Below are positions 12,497 through 23,596 of a DNA stretch of 64,000 nt, piece after piece. Both the position numbers and the translations under genes were made by a program. The notes under the pieces are model-generated. The model was not told where the DNA came from. It saw only the letters and a list, made by a program, of their open reading frames with translations, and did not search any database. This stretch comes from Rhizoctonia solani (Eukaryota > Basidiomycota > Agaricomycetes > Cantharellales > Ceratobasidiaceae), in the NCBI RefSeq assembly GCF_016906535.1, contig NC_057382.1:558001-622000 (forward strand), given 5' to 3'. The first letter of the stretch is position 1, and every line of letters starts with the position of its first letter.

Positions 12497-15383
12497 ATGC
12501 CTTTGGCTACTGTTACTACAAATAGACTGCTGCTATATGGTGCTGTTTCGACGACTCTGGCATCATTGGCTGTGTACACCACTTTCAGCACACACAGCAA
12601 CTTCTACTCGGCCGTAGTCCATTTGTCCAAGAGCAATGGGAGCATACTTGTGAGTCCTGGTTTATTAAATACTGGTACACATACTGAACGAGCGACCAAC
12701 GACAGACACTTGCCAATTTCATGGTGTTTGTAACACTAATGGTGGCTAAAGTAATGCAACTCATATTCTTTGGACCATTGCGAACCAATGAAGTCGAGGT
12801 AAAGTGATCCAAGCGTTATTTCTCTAACCATGTTGACACTCTGTGATAGCGTCTCTATGATCGAACTTGGTACTTCCTTACCGAATCCCTGCTCGCATTC
12901 ACAATATTCCGTGAGGACTTTGATGCAGCCTTTGTGTGTTTATTTGGGGGACTTCTCTTTGTCAAGTCGTTCCATTGGATACTTGCAGATCGAGTCGAGG
13001 CGGTAGGTGGCTATCAACGACGTAGATGCCGTCAACTAACGCATGTATTAGATGGACCAACAACCTTATCCGGGCCCTCCAAAATCATTTCATATACGTA
13101 CATTGGCTTTATTCAATCTCCTTGCTCTAGTCGATGTGGTGGTGATAGGTTCTCTTGCCGAGGTGATACTCCATGAGGGGGTCGATGGTCTGGTATTGTT
13201 TGTGAGCGAGGTGCGTTGTCTATCCCTGAGGCTCTTATATAAAGATTAGTTTAACATGTGCATCTAGTATGCCATTCTGTTGGCATCCTTATTCAACTCG
13301 TGGCTCAAATACCTTATTTCAGTGTATGATATCTATCGAGCATCACGACGAGGTGGCGATGATGCACCACCCTGGGAGCACAAGTCCATGTACATCTTCT
13401 ACGTCGAGCTTCTCACGGATTTCCTCAAACTCAGCACTTACCTGGCATTCTTCCTTACCGTACTCACTTACTATGGTCTTCCTCTCAACATTATCCGCGA
13501 CGTGTTCCTCACGGCCCGCTCCTTTATTGGTCGTGTGCGTGACTTGCTCCGTTACCGGGCCGCAACGAGGGATATGGATCATAGATACCCTGATGCTCTT
13601 CCCACCGAAATGGAGGCTCTGGGAGACCGCACCTGCATTATCTGTCGTGAAGAGATGGTTTCGAGAGGTACTGCTGGTGCAGGTGCCGTTACGGGAGGTC
13701 CAAATACAACACCGAAGAAACTTCCGTGTGGTCATATTTTCCACTTTCACTGTCTACGTTCTTGGCTTGAAAGACAGCAAAGCTGCCCCACATGGTAAGT
13801 TTATCGGTAGACGTATTGATTTGGCCATGATCTGACGCATATATAGCCGGCGAACTGTGTTGGAATCTGGACGACCTGGAAACGCAGCTAATGGGAATGC
13901 AGCAAACGCCAATCCTGCCGCGCCCAACCCACAAGCTGGTGCTGTACCCAACCCTCCTCAAGGTGCTGTTGAACTTTTCAATCGTGTGTGGAATGCACCT
14001 GGGCAAGGTCCTCAACCACCCGCTGCACCCGCTGTCGCAAACGGACAAGCACCAGTCGCACCCCCTCCGCCTTTTGGACAACTCCCGCCCTTCCCCTGGC
14101 ACGCTGGTCAAATCAATCAACCTCAGTGGCCCCCTCAGGTACCACGACAGTTCCAGGGCTTCAATGCTGGTGGGCAGTGGTATCCTTGGGGTGCCCCTCC
14201 TGCGGAGAACGAACGTGGACAGCGACCGCAAAATGACTCGACCCCTGCCCGAACTGTACCATCAACATCTGGTCTAGGTCTTCCTTCCTCTCCACCACCT
14301 CTCGATCGTGACGTTACGTCTATGCAGCCCAATTCTTCTGGACCACCACCCCCAGCGCCAACACCCGTGAGGCAGGTTATAACAGTTCCTAACAAAACTC
14401 CGCCAGAAGCCAAAGAGGGCGCGAAGTCTACCGATTCGAATGAGATAGTGAACAATGGTGGACCTGGAACAAGCGCGAGAGAGGCGGCTGCATTGGCAGC
14501 TCTACGGAGATTCCAAGCTGGGCGCAGCACTGAATCATTAAAGTCTCCTGGTCTGTCTGGCTCCAAACCTGGCAGTTTATCCGCCACAAATTCAATGGAG
14601 CCCAAATCTACTCCTCGAGCATTGTCATCCTCTCCATCTGGGTCTATCGACCTCTCGAGCCGAGCTCAGAACACGGTCCAGGAAGCCGCGGAGGGGGCTG
14701 ATCGATTAGAAAGATCTCCTACGTCTTTGGAGCAAGGTGTCCGGACCCAATCCCTCCCCGGCGCCACATCAGCCACCACATCCTCTCGAACACATGCACC
14801 TAATTTAATTCCGTTGTACAACCCCGGCTCCAACACCCCAGGCCACGGTTCCAATATTCCATCGCCATATTTCTTGCCTTCTGGCTCTTCAACCGCGCCC
14901 TTGATAGACGTTCGCCAGCCCTCAGCACCCCGTTCGTCACCGTACTTATTCGGGCCTCCTTCCAGCGGTCCTCGTCCACCATCCCTACCCAGGCATGGTC
15001 AACTCCCATCAGACGTCTCCGACTCTCAGCTGCGCCAACTCGATCGAGTGACCCGCGAGGCCATTGACGAACGACTTCGGGTCTTGGAAAGTGTACAGAC
15101 TACAGTGTGGCAATGCGTAGAAGAACTGACAAGGCTCCGAAGCTCACTTCCGGACCCTGGACTAGAGGAACGGCGGGGGTCTACCTCAGGCTTGGGTGGC
15201 GGAGGACCTATCGGTAGCACGAATGGAAGCACGTCCAGTTTCGAGGCCGAGGCGTTTGCACCTAATATTCAGGTGGATTCTACAGAGTCATCAGATATAG
15301 ATGTGAAAGGGAAGGGAAAGGGAAAGGCACTGGCAGACGTAGGGGATGAGACCGAAGATACCGACGTAGTAGACACCCGATGA
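12497..15383 (+). CDS. HRD1: HRD1/synoviolin ER-membrane RING ubiquitin ligase
   Basis: E3 ligase of ER-associated degradation; retrotranslocates and ubiquitinates misfolded ER proteins. Six exons (12497-12649, 12706-12798, 12850-13002, 13052-13210, 13268-13794, 13847-15383) give 873 codons plus stop in one clean frame. The N-terminal third is multi-pass, with helices such as LLLYGAVSTTLASLAVYTTF, TLANFMVFVTLMVAKVMQLI and TLALFNLLALVDVVVIGSL. The RING-H2 finger has CIICREEM, then CGHIFHFHCLRSWLERQQ and CPTC split across the last intron (TG|C). The spacer inside the RING is widened by a Gly/Ala/Thr loop. The tail of about 510 residues is Pro/Ser/Gly rich and disordered, with a short helix LRQLDRVTREAIDERLRVLE and LESVQTTVWQCVEELTRL near the end. 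Confidence 0.93.
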
Positions 15384-15539
15384 TTGTAGCTTCCACGCTG
15401 TATCGTATGATTCATTGTCACGCATATATTTACTCTCATATAACGGCGTTCTGAATTTGCACCCTATTAGCAAATGGACTATGCACGATTACAACTATGG
15501 GCAGCTCAGACCGAATGCCAAATGGGAATGGGATTCCAC

Positions 15540-15747
15540 TAGGGAGTAAAACGGGTGAATCAAATTCACCCACGGTCAGCTTTGCTTGCCTTATATCTCC
15601 TTCAGTTACAAAGCTTTGAAACCAAGAATATATTTGGGGCAAGCAGCGGGCGTATTACAGCCACAGAAAAGATTGTTTGAGGTCTACTAGCAGGATGACG
15701 AGAAAAATCTTACCGTGGTGAATTTGATTCACCCGTTTTGCTCCCTA
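15540..15747. mobile_element. MITE, about 204 bp with TA target duplication
   Basis: The left end after TA reads GGGAGTAAAACGGGTGAATC and continues through CAAATTCACCCACGGT. The right end, reverse-complemented, reads GGGAGCAAAACGGGTGAATC and continues CAAATTCACCACGGT, followed by TA. The terminal inverted repeats are therefore about 35 bp with one substitution and one indel, and there is no ORF inside. TA duplication and small size fit a non-autonomous Tc1/mariner-type element, which is inference. Inside each terminal repeat, GGGTGAATCAAATTCACC is itself nearly palindromic. Confidence 0.75.
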
Positions 15748-16048
15748 GATTCCACCCTATCAGAGGAAGATGAAGGGTTGCTGTTTTTTTTTATTAATGT
15801 TGCCGCGCTAATCCCTTCTAACAGCCAAATTCGTCTTTGAAAGAATAATAAAGTGTGACAGGTGAGCCGCAGCATGTGGAGGACTCACATGCGATACTTG
15901 ACCGGAATACGGAGGTCCCTAGTCACGTGACCTAGGCCACTAGACTCCGCCCCTGCCACTTAGAACAATGCACCGAACACAACGTTCATATGTAATTTCG
16001 CATTTAGGACCCGCCCGCCATCTCTATCGACGGCAAAATTCATCATTC

Positions 16049-16148
16049 GTGGTTCTTCGCCAACCCAAGCCTTCGATCCGGACGGTCGCAGTCTTGGGTT
16101 GCCCGGCCGACACCCCCAGGCCGCCTTTGGCGGCCCCGGGCTCTCCCA
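16049..16148 (+). repeat. Dispersed repeat, copy 1
   Basis: About 100 bp running from GTGGTTCTTCG to GGGCTCTCCC. Its reverse complement matches 17863-17962, sharing CCCAAGACTGCGACCGTC and GGATCGAAG with scattered changes between. The plus frame reads PSIRTVAVLG. The family is unknown. Confidence 0.6.
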
Positions 16149-16739
16149 CTCGTACCGCGTCGAGAACCATGACACGCCTGTAGTCATGATCCCTTTTGTA
16201 GCCATTATTCCTTGTGTAGACACTCACATCCAATTATTATACACTTGTTCAGCATATTCCGAGACTAGGCCGAAGGTCAGGTTAAGTAAAATGTATGGAA
16301 ATTAATTGTTGTATACTCGATATCTGGCGACCAATTTACACCCTCACAACACCCAAGTAAGGGGAACGGTCGAGACTGACCAATTACACTTCTGGAGAAG
16401 TCAAGTCCACAACATAATAAGTAATGGCTTGCTACAGCTAGTTTAGGGTGGCTGGATCTCTCTGCTCAGATCCTGGATGTAATATCAATGTTGCTTTATA
16501 TGGACAAGAGGCTGTGATTCATCATGATCAGCCGGTCCCAGGCGCCCGCATCGGCAACATGCCGTACAGTCTTCTCTCGGGCATACACACAGAAACCGAT
16601 TTGCACGTTTTCAAAAGCAGTCTGGGTGGGAAATGATCTGGGCTGAAAACATCTCCGCCTGGCTGTCATATACATATTATGCTCCCATAAGAGTTGGAAA
16701 ACTGGGGCAGCTCTCTCCTTCGCTTTCTTCTCTACAAGG

Positions 16740-17448
16740 TTGTGGTTCCCGAAGTTCATCATCGCTGCTGGCTACGCCTCCGCGGCCACCTTGGTCTCAC
16801 TCGAAGCGAGGCAGATTCAATGGCCTACGCTACCCAATAACCTAACTGAAGATGTCCTTCAGATAGCATCTGCGATCTCTCCACCGTGTGCTGGAATTAA
16901 CACCAATTGTCAGCAATTGACCAACGATGTAGTATGTGTATCTATTAATGACACAACGTAAACAGAATATTGTATCTAATGTGGTATACATAGGTGCCCA
17001 GATGCCTGCGTCTGCGTGGAGGTATGTTGTTGGAACGATCATGCCTTGGTTTAGTATTAATAAAGTTGAACAAGATCCCGGATGTTGGCGCGGAAATCAT
17101 AACCCAGTCCATGTATGCTTCTGCGTTCCCGCCCGTGCGTGATTGGCTGATAATATTCCTCAGTACTGTGCAGTGTGTATGGCCAATCCTACCGACAACC
17201 AAACCACACCGACACAGACTGAGGCGGCCACAGCTGGCCATAATGGTATTTGACAATCTCTAACGCGAGTACGACCAATACTTACTATTAACTCGTACAG
17301 CATTTCACATTGCCTGTAATGCATACGAGTCATACATAAATAGCACAGATACCATGAGCCCAACAAGCCCCGTGTCTCCGACCGCTTCTGCCGCAGACGG
17401 CAGCTCCAACGAAAGCAAAGTTCTAGTTGGCCCTATAGTGGGAGGTGG
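16740..17448 (+). pseudogene. Broken paralogue of the Cys-rich single-pass membrane protein at 54.2 kb
   Basis: Exon by exon this matches the gene at 54195: an N-terminal hydrophobic segment FIIAAGYASAATLVSLEARQ, then ISPPCAGINTNCQQLTNDV. After introns come VPRCLRLRGD, PGCWRGNHNPVH, YCAVCMANPTDNQTTPTQTE and FHIACNAYESYINSTDT, ending VGPIVGG at a GTGAGT donor near 17448. The intron positions and the cysteines match the intact copy. Two things are missing: the position of the start codon reads TTG (16740) instead of ATG, and the exon with the transmembrane helix and cytoplasmic tail is absent downstream. Either it is a pseudogene, or it is a secreted truncated form started from an unrecognised upstream exon. 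I favour pseudogene. Confidence 0.65.
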
Positions 17449-19225
17449 TGAGTGAATCTGTTTCAAGCAGTGGACGCATTTTGATACCCAAACGGAAGGG
17501 GTACAAGAGTTACAGCGTAAGAGCTATACCTGGGCCAACTTACTGCGCCACTGCACCAAAGCCACCATCAATTCAGTTGGGAAGATGGACAGTTACCGAT
17601 TAGTATTATGGTACGATTCAAGATCATATAGCGGATTTGTGCAAGTAGTTAAAAGTTGAGGTAGAAGTATCCAAGGGGCCTATAAGGATAACAAGATTCA
17701 ATCTTTTTTCGACAGTTAAAGTCCCCACCTCGGAGTCACGTGTAATTTTTAAGCATTAGGCGTCATTTCAATGCTTCACACATGCTTAAGTTATACTTGA
17801 CCTATCCTTCGCTTTGACGTGCTTGTATATATACTGCGTGGGTTTTGTACGCAGTACAATTAGGGAGAGCCTGTGGCCGTCCACAAGCGGCTTAGAGGCG
17901 TTGCCCGGGCCACCCAAGACTGCGACCGTCGGGATCGAAGACTTGGGGTGGGAGAGAACCACACAGAATGGACAAATCGATAAATAAATGTTACTTGCAT
18001 AATAAAAATGAATTAACAATATAGGGACGGTGGGTAGGCACGGAAAAACGTGAAGACAGACCGAATCTTCGCGCTCGGTATGCCATTCAGAGGCCGTAGC
18101 AAGAAATGGCAGCTGGCCGACTCGAGTCGAGCTCACGTGATAGCTCTCTAAATATGGACTTTTAAAAAAAGAAAAAATCGAGCTCACGTGACTGCGACCT
18201 TAGCCCTCGGGTCAAGCACCGCATAATAAATGCACGATAATTATATACTGAAGAAAATGAGAGGCTATAAATTATGGTCTTAAAGTAGAGTAGCCCAGAA
18301 AAATACCGCGATCGTGCAGGCGGATCAAATTAAGGTGAGGTATCAGCACAATAAGACCATCTGTTGGGACAATCCAGAAAGCTATTCTGCTACTTTCAGA
18401 ATAAAGTAAGTCAAGAAGCCTAAATAGGCATATTATCGTCACACCAGTGTCATCAAAGTTTCATCGGTAGATGTAGAGTGCATATTTCCCTGTAGCTGGT
18501 CAACGATTGACCCACTACAATGTCATACCTGGATACCTCCTCTTCCACATATAGACCCAGATACGGAACCACGTTTTACAAAAATGGCAGGATCACGGCG
18601 AACCCAACAATACAGAAAAGCCGCAGCTCGAAGTTACAGGGATGAGCTGGGGATTCGGATTCATGAAAATACTGGTCGGGTATTTCCCAACACTCCACAT
18701 ATAATGCACGGCTTTTGGCATCGGAAACCCGCACTTTGGGGATTCACCATGGTTACGTGATCCGGTAGTCTAACAGCATTGATATACGGTTTCGACACGC
18801 ACTTGCACTACGTTTCTTACGAGGTCGCCAATCATCTAGAGGCGACAGAGTGATAGGAAAGTGGAAGCGGATGAATGGTGGAGGTAAGGTGGAGGGATGT
18901 GGAGGCAAGGTGGAGGTGGATAGCGGTTACATTAATCAAATACTTTTCTAAATTTACCATCCCCGATACTTACTTTGAGATCCCCAGCATGACATATTGC
19001 GTTATCTTCGATGTGCTGTTCACAGATGCTTTCTTCGTGTCATATCATTGACAAAATGGCTTATCTAACCATCATATGATCTCGGGGGCTACACGCGCAT
19101 CTGCTCTCTCAGAATAATCATAACCAGAACTGGAGATAGCGCTCCGAGTTTCATTTGTATATTACTTTATACCAGTATAAGTATCTAAAAGTCCCATCTG
19201 CATCAGGCCTTACCCATACATCAAC
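17449..19225. other. Gene-poor region
   Basis: Holds the second arm of the dispersed repeat (17863-17962), two direct copies of CGAGCTCACGTGA near 18128 and 18178, and a purine-rich GGTGGAGG stretch near 18880-18920. No coding segment recognised. The last part is upstream DNA of the CYP53-like gene. Confidence 0.45.
17863..17962 (-). repeat. Dispersed repeat, copy 2 (inverted relative to copy 1)
   Basis: Opposite orientation to 16049-16148. On the minus strand it reads SSIPTVAVLGGPGNASKPL in the frame that gives PSIRTVAVLGCPADTPRPPL in copy 1. The shared reading could mean a fragment of a once-coding repeat. Confidence 0.6.
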
Positions 19226-21307
19226 ATGCTCGTCGACGCTACCCAGCACTTCAACGTTCATTATTGCACCGCAGCAGGAGCTCTCCTGGTAACTTTTGAA
19301 ATCCATTCTTCCAGACTAATAGAGGTATATTTAATACGCACATGCAGATAGCATACTATGCTACCCCTTATTTACTGGACCCGCACGATTACCGACGCCG
19401 GTTCTCTGGACCATGGGTTGCATCGTTTACCAATCGGTGGCTTTCAAAGGACTTTAGCTCTGGCCATCATTGCGATACCCTCGTTCGGCTTCACGAGAAA
19501 TATGGTATATTGAACTTCATCATTATCTATTAAGATACAAAGTAACCGGTTTCAAATATAGGAAAGTTTGCGAGAATCGGCCCCAATCACATCAGTATCG
19601 CGGACCCTGAGGCTTTGGAAGTGAGCTCCAAGTCTGGTTTCCCATGCATACATGGACTACTTAACGCCTCACTCAACAGGCTGTCTACGGGCACTCAAAC
19701 GGGCTGCTCAAATCTGAGTTTTATGAAACTTTCAACCCTGGTAGTGAGAGGGATGTATTCAACGTCCGAGATAGAGCTGATCACACCCGTAAGTGACGTT
19801 AGATTAAGTGTGTCAATGTATCGTCTGAGAGCTTTCGCTAGTAAAACGTAAACGTATTGCAAACATCTTCAGCCCCCAGAGCATTTTAGCCTTTGAGCCT
19901 CGTGTCAAGGAGCACCTCCAACAGTTCTGCGCACAGTTGGATATGCGATGTGAACAATCTCTCAAGAATACTTCTGGCTTCAACTGGAGCGCCAAGGGTG
20001 GCCGAGCAGTTCTCAACTTTCCTCCGCGTGAGTACCCCTCACAAGTACTAGCGTTAAGACATTGATACACCTGTTTTACAGAGCTAGCATATCTCACCTT
20101 CGACATCATCAGCGATTTGGCTCTTGGGGTCCCTTTTAGAATGGTAGAAAGACAGAAGGACTCAACTCCCGCATCTTTAGCGTCTTCTGGAAACATCCAG
20201 GGATTAGCCCTATTCACACTAATGCAGTAGGAGCACAAGCTGCAGTGGCTCTCGGGCCTTACCCACCTGGATCCAGAAATTGCTCCTTTTCGGTACTCCG
20301 TTTAACATCCCGGCCCTTATCACTCTCCGCGACTTCAGGAATACCACCAAAGCTGCAGTTGATGCGCGCATTAATAGAATGAAGAATGATGGGCAAGAAG
20401 ATGAAGAGCGCGGAGCTGACCTGATGGATAGACTCTTTGAGATCAAGAACCCCGACGGCTCGCCTTTGTCAAGAGAGGATATTGATGCTCAAGCTTTCTT
20501 AGTATTCAGCGCAGGAAGTGATACGACTGCAAAGTGAGTAGATATCTTATATACATCTACTCAGTTTAATTGACATGATTATTGTGTAGTTCGCTAAGTG
20601 GCCTATCTTATTACATCGCTTCGAACCCCCGGGCCCGAAAGAAGCTACAGGAGGAGCTTGATTCGGCTCTTTCATCATCGGTAGAGTTTGACGACGACCA
20701 AGTCGCTCACACAGTCCCTAGCTGTGAGCAGATCAAGAACCTTCCGTACCTCAACGCATGTGTGAAAGAAGGCCTGCGACTTTACTCCACCTTGGGTCTC
20801 GGGCTCCCGCGAGTTGTGCCACCAGGCAAGACTCTGACGATTGCTGGGGAGACCTTCAACGCCGGAAGCGTCATCAGCGTACCCTCGTATTTAACCAATA
20901 GATCCAGCGTGTGGGGGTCCGATCCCGAGGCTTACAGGCCGGAAAGGTGGATAGAAGACACCACTGGGTCTCTGAACAAGTACTTTGCTGCATTTTCATT
21001 TGGGCCTCGGTGAGTTGACATTCTAGCGCATAAACGGCGGTTGGATTGATTAACTATTTCTACTTTGACCATTTTAAAGTGCTTGTCTGGGTCGTAATTT
21101 GGCCAATCTGAATCTCTTGTTGATTGCTGCTACGTTTTTTCATAGATACGACGTTGAGCTCGCTAGTCCTAGCACCAAGGTACTTGTTCAAGCTAGCTCG
21201 GCGCTGTTAATATCACCGGTTAACCAAATCATCTTTAGCTTTCGATCAAGGAAGGGATAGTCAGAGAATCGACTCGTTGCGAGCTTTCACTCAAGCGACG
21301 GGTCTAA
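19226..21307 (+). CDS. Cytochrome P450, CYP53-like (benzoate 4-monooxygenase type)
   Basis: Heme monooxygenase anchored in the ER by the N-terminal helix; CYP53 enzymes para-hydroxylate benzoate. The ATG at 19226 begins MLVDATQHFNVHYCTAAGAL, spliced to IAYYATPYLLDPHDYRRRFS. Motifs: FLVFSAGSDTTAN with the I-helix AGxDT, KEGLRLYSTLGLGLPRVVPP with ExxR, RPERW, and the heme loop FSFGPRACLGRNLANLNLLL completed across an intron (CG|T). The C-terminus is STRCELSLKRRV. About nine exons. Two single-base gaps break the frame: near 20197 (needed for NIPGISPIHTNAVGAQAAVA) and near 20267 (needed for PPWIQKLLLFGTPFNIP). The CYP53 call comes from the PRVVPPGKTLTIAGETF region; the exact substrate is inferred. 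Confidence 0.85.
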
Positions 21308-21708
21308 TGGGATCTTGAGAGAAGCTACACATGTCTCATGAGCCGTGTATGTAATAGAGCAATAGTAGCCAGAATCAACTTCTCATACTAAATAACACTC
21401 CCTACACCGAATCTAAATGAGTTATACAAACTTGTTCAATGGAGCGCGAGAAGCAAAATCGATGGGCCGTCAAGTATGTATCAAGTTTGGAATTGGTATT
21501 TAATAACACCCGTCTGAACATAAACAACATCGTTGTCACCACGATGACTGCATATACTCCAACATATCCGTAATCCCGAAGCTCTTTTGCAGTCATCATG
21601 TCATTGTTTCACAATATATACACTGTCAGATAAATATCAAGATACAAACGTCCGTGCGTCACAATGCAGCAAGCCGCATTGCTAAATCAAGTCCATGCAG
21701 CCATTCCT
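21308..21708. other. Convergent 3' gap between P450 and SPP-like gene
   Basis: Contains only the two 3' ends. No ORF with recognisable features. Confidence 0.4.
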
Positions 21709-23143
21709 TCACTGCATTACTAATCCACCCTCCTTCATACCTACCCCATTCTTCTCAGCCTCGGCTTCACCAAGATCTTCCTGTGCGCCTTCCTTCCATG
21801 CCCAGACGTAACGCCATTCTCCTCTGAGGAGCGCTGTTCCCATAAACGACAAGAAACACATTGGGCTACTCGACCAGTCAGGTTTCTGATTCAGTCTTAA
21901 AATAGTTTAAACGTACTTTATATATAACGAAGCCAACTGCGCAACCCCGAGTATATGTGTCACTCCGAGTGCGATCGACAGCGCGAGTGTATACCCCACC
22001 AAGGTTGCTCCAAAGTATGTGAGTGGCCCTTGTTTACTTTGGCGACGCAAATGAGCGTCAAGCCTATACGCAAAAGCCACAAATTTCCCCGGGAGGATAA
22101 TGTCGAGTGCACTCAAGACAATTATCCTGGTTGGCTGTGTTGAGAGCGAGTTGAGAGTGGTGGGGATAAGAAGCTGGCTTGGGTTGTTGAGATTGGGAAT
22201 TTCAGACACGGCAAGTGTACCGTATCCCAAGGAAAATGCTGGCCTTGAAATTCCAAAGTGGCTTGAGATTGAAGGGTCGGGGAATAAGAAACAAACAAGA
22301 CGTACCAACCAAATAACATTGGCACCAAGACGAGAAAGAGACACGCCGTTCGTAAGCGACCGGGCTTTACCAACGACATGTCAACGTGGGCCAGCGAAAA
22401 CATCAAGACATCCGAGATATAAATAGATTTGGAGCTGCCGAACATATACGAAATCGATGTTGCCAGAGAAGCAAGTAGATAGAAAACAGTCGTCAGACGG
22501 ACCCCTTGTAGTGTGCTGATGGCTGGTGGGTCGGGGCGAGTGGAGCGACGCTCAAAGTCCAAGTAGATCCTTGACTCGACGAGAACGAGGCGAATGCGAG
22601 GTATCCTTCGATAGCAGTCGGTTCCGAGTATGGATCTGGTTAGATTCGACAGGGTCTGGGCGGATAAACGTGAGTGGGCTGCGACATTCATCGCGAGTTT
22701 ACGTACCCAGCAAAGGCTGTTGGTAGATATAACACAATACATAAATCGGATTATTTTAGCCATTGGGTCCTGAACCATTAGATGGTGTGAATCATCGCCG
22801 CCTCGTCAGTCGTAAAACTTACTTACCGGCCCAACCAACAAATAGATAGGAAAGGACAGAGCCACTATGGCGACTCCTACAAACACATGTCGAGCTCGTA
22901 AAGATACTCCGTTTCTTAGCGGCGTTTGCCCCGGAATGGAGTTCTCGTCGATGGACGTCGGTAGACATTCGAGCTCAGCAGGAGGCTAGACAAAGATACG
23001 TCAAACCGATGGAATGCGGGATGAGAATCTAGAGGACCAACGTTGTACGATCCGACAGATCCCGAATAGACCGATAAGGTAGCGAGCCCGACCAAAGCTG
23101 AGGATGAGATGATCGTGTTCATGTCGACGTCGAGCGAGGTCAT
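21709..23143 (-). CDS. Signal-peptide-peptidase paralogue with lost catalytic motifs
   Basis: Homologue of the adjacent SPP gene, in the same orientation and with parallel exon order. It starts at 23143 or 23122 (MNTIISSSALVGLATLSVYS, matching the neighbour's N-terminus). The multi-pass body includes YISDVLMFSLAHVDMSLVKP. Where the neighbour has the YD motif (LFLYDIWWVFG) this one reads PMLFG, then a spliced CHFGISRPAF, with no Tyr-Asp. The GxGD motif (MLLGLGDVAVPG) reads VLSALDIILPG here. The PAL motif (AAQPALLYL) reads VAQLASLYI. The tail is well kept: SPMCFLSFMGTALLRGEWRY, VWAWKEG. The open frame is otherwise preserved, so it may be a pseudoprotease (chaperone or receptor-like) or a decaying copy. 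Confidence 0.7.
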
Positions 23144-23596
23144 GTTCGTCACGGTCTGAGACCACAATAATACCGTAAAGCTTTCAAAATACAGAGTTTT
23201 GTTGGAAGTGATCGATATATTGGCTTGGTTCTTGATTGCCCCCCGCAATACCGAGATTCCCGCACCGCACCGGATGTGGGCAGGTGGAAAGTACTTGCTG
23301 GCTCCGTACCTGCATTGCACATGGGGGGAGGTGACTGGGACCCTAACATGTAACCCTCATCTGTACGTTACCTCTGAGTCACTATTGGCAATCAGTGCGA
23401 TCGAGAGTGCACTGCCCCTCAAGTGTAATCGAGGTCTCGACGCACACAAATCATTTGCCAAGAACGACACTGCTCATCACTCGCGCGCGTTCTAAAAATT
23501 GCGTATGATCTTACGCCTGATCGTCGTTCTTGGAAAGTGCCATGGTACTATAGATACTGTTACTAGCGGTATGGAAGTTTCAAAGTCAATGCTTTC

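Larger units (their letters stand above)
15384..16739. other. Intergenic region with MITE and dispersed repeat
   Basis: No conserved gene. It contains the TA-flanked MITE at 15540-15747, an E-box palindrome around GTCACGTGAC near 15921, and one arm of an inverted dispersed repeat at 16049-16148. Short ORFs have no family features. Confidence 0.5.

Noticed and set aside
15915..15935. Palindrome around GTCACGTGAC as a special regulatory site
   Set aside because: CACGTG cores recur at many places in the window, so a single palindromic one has no special support.
18870..18925. GGTGGAGG-rich stretch as a G-quadruplex or minisatellite
   Set aside because: The runs are only GG pairs with irregular spacing; too weak to call.
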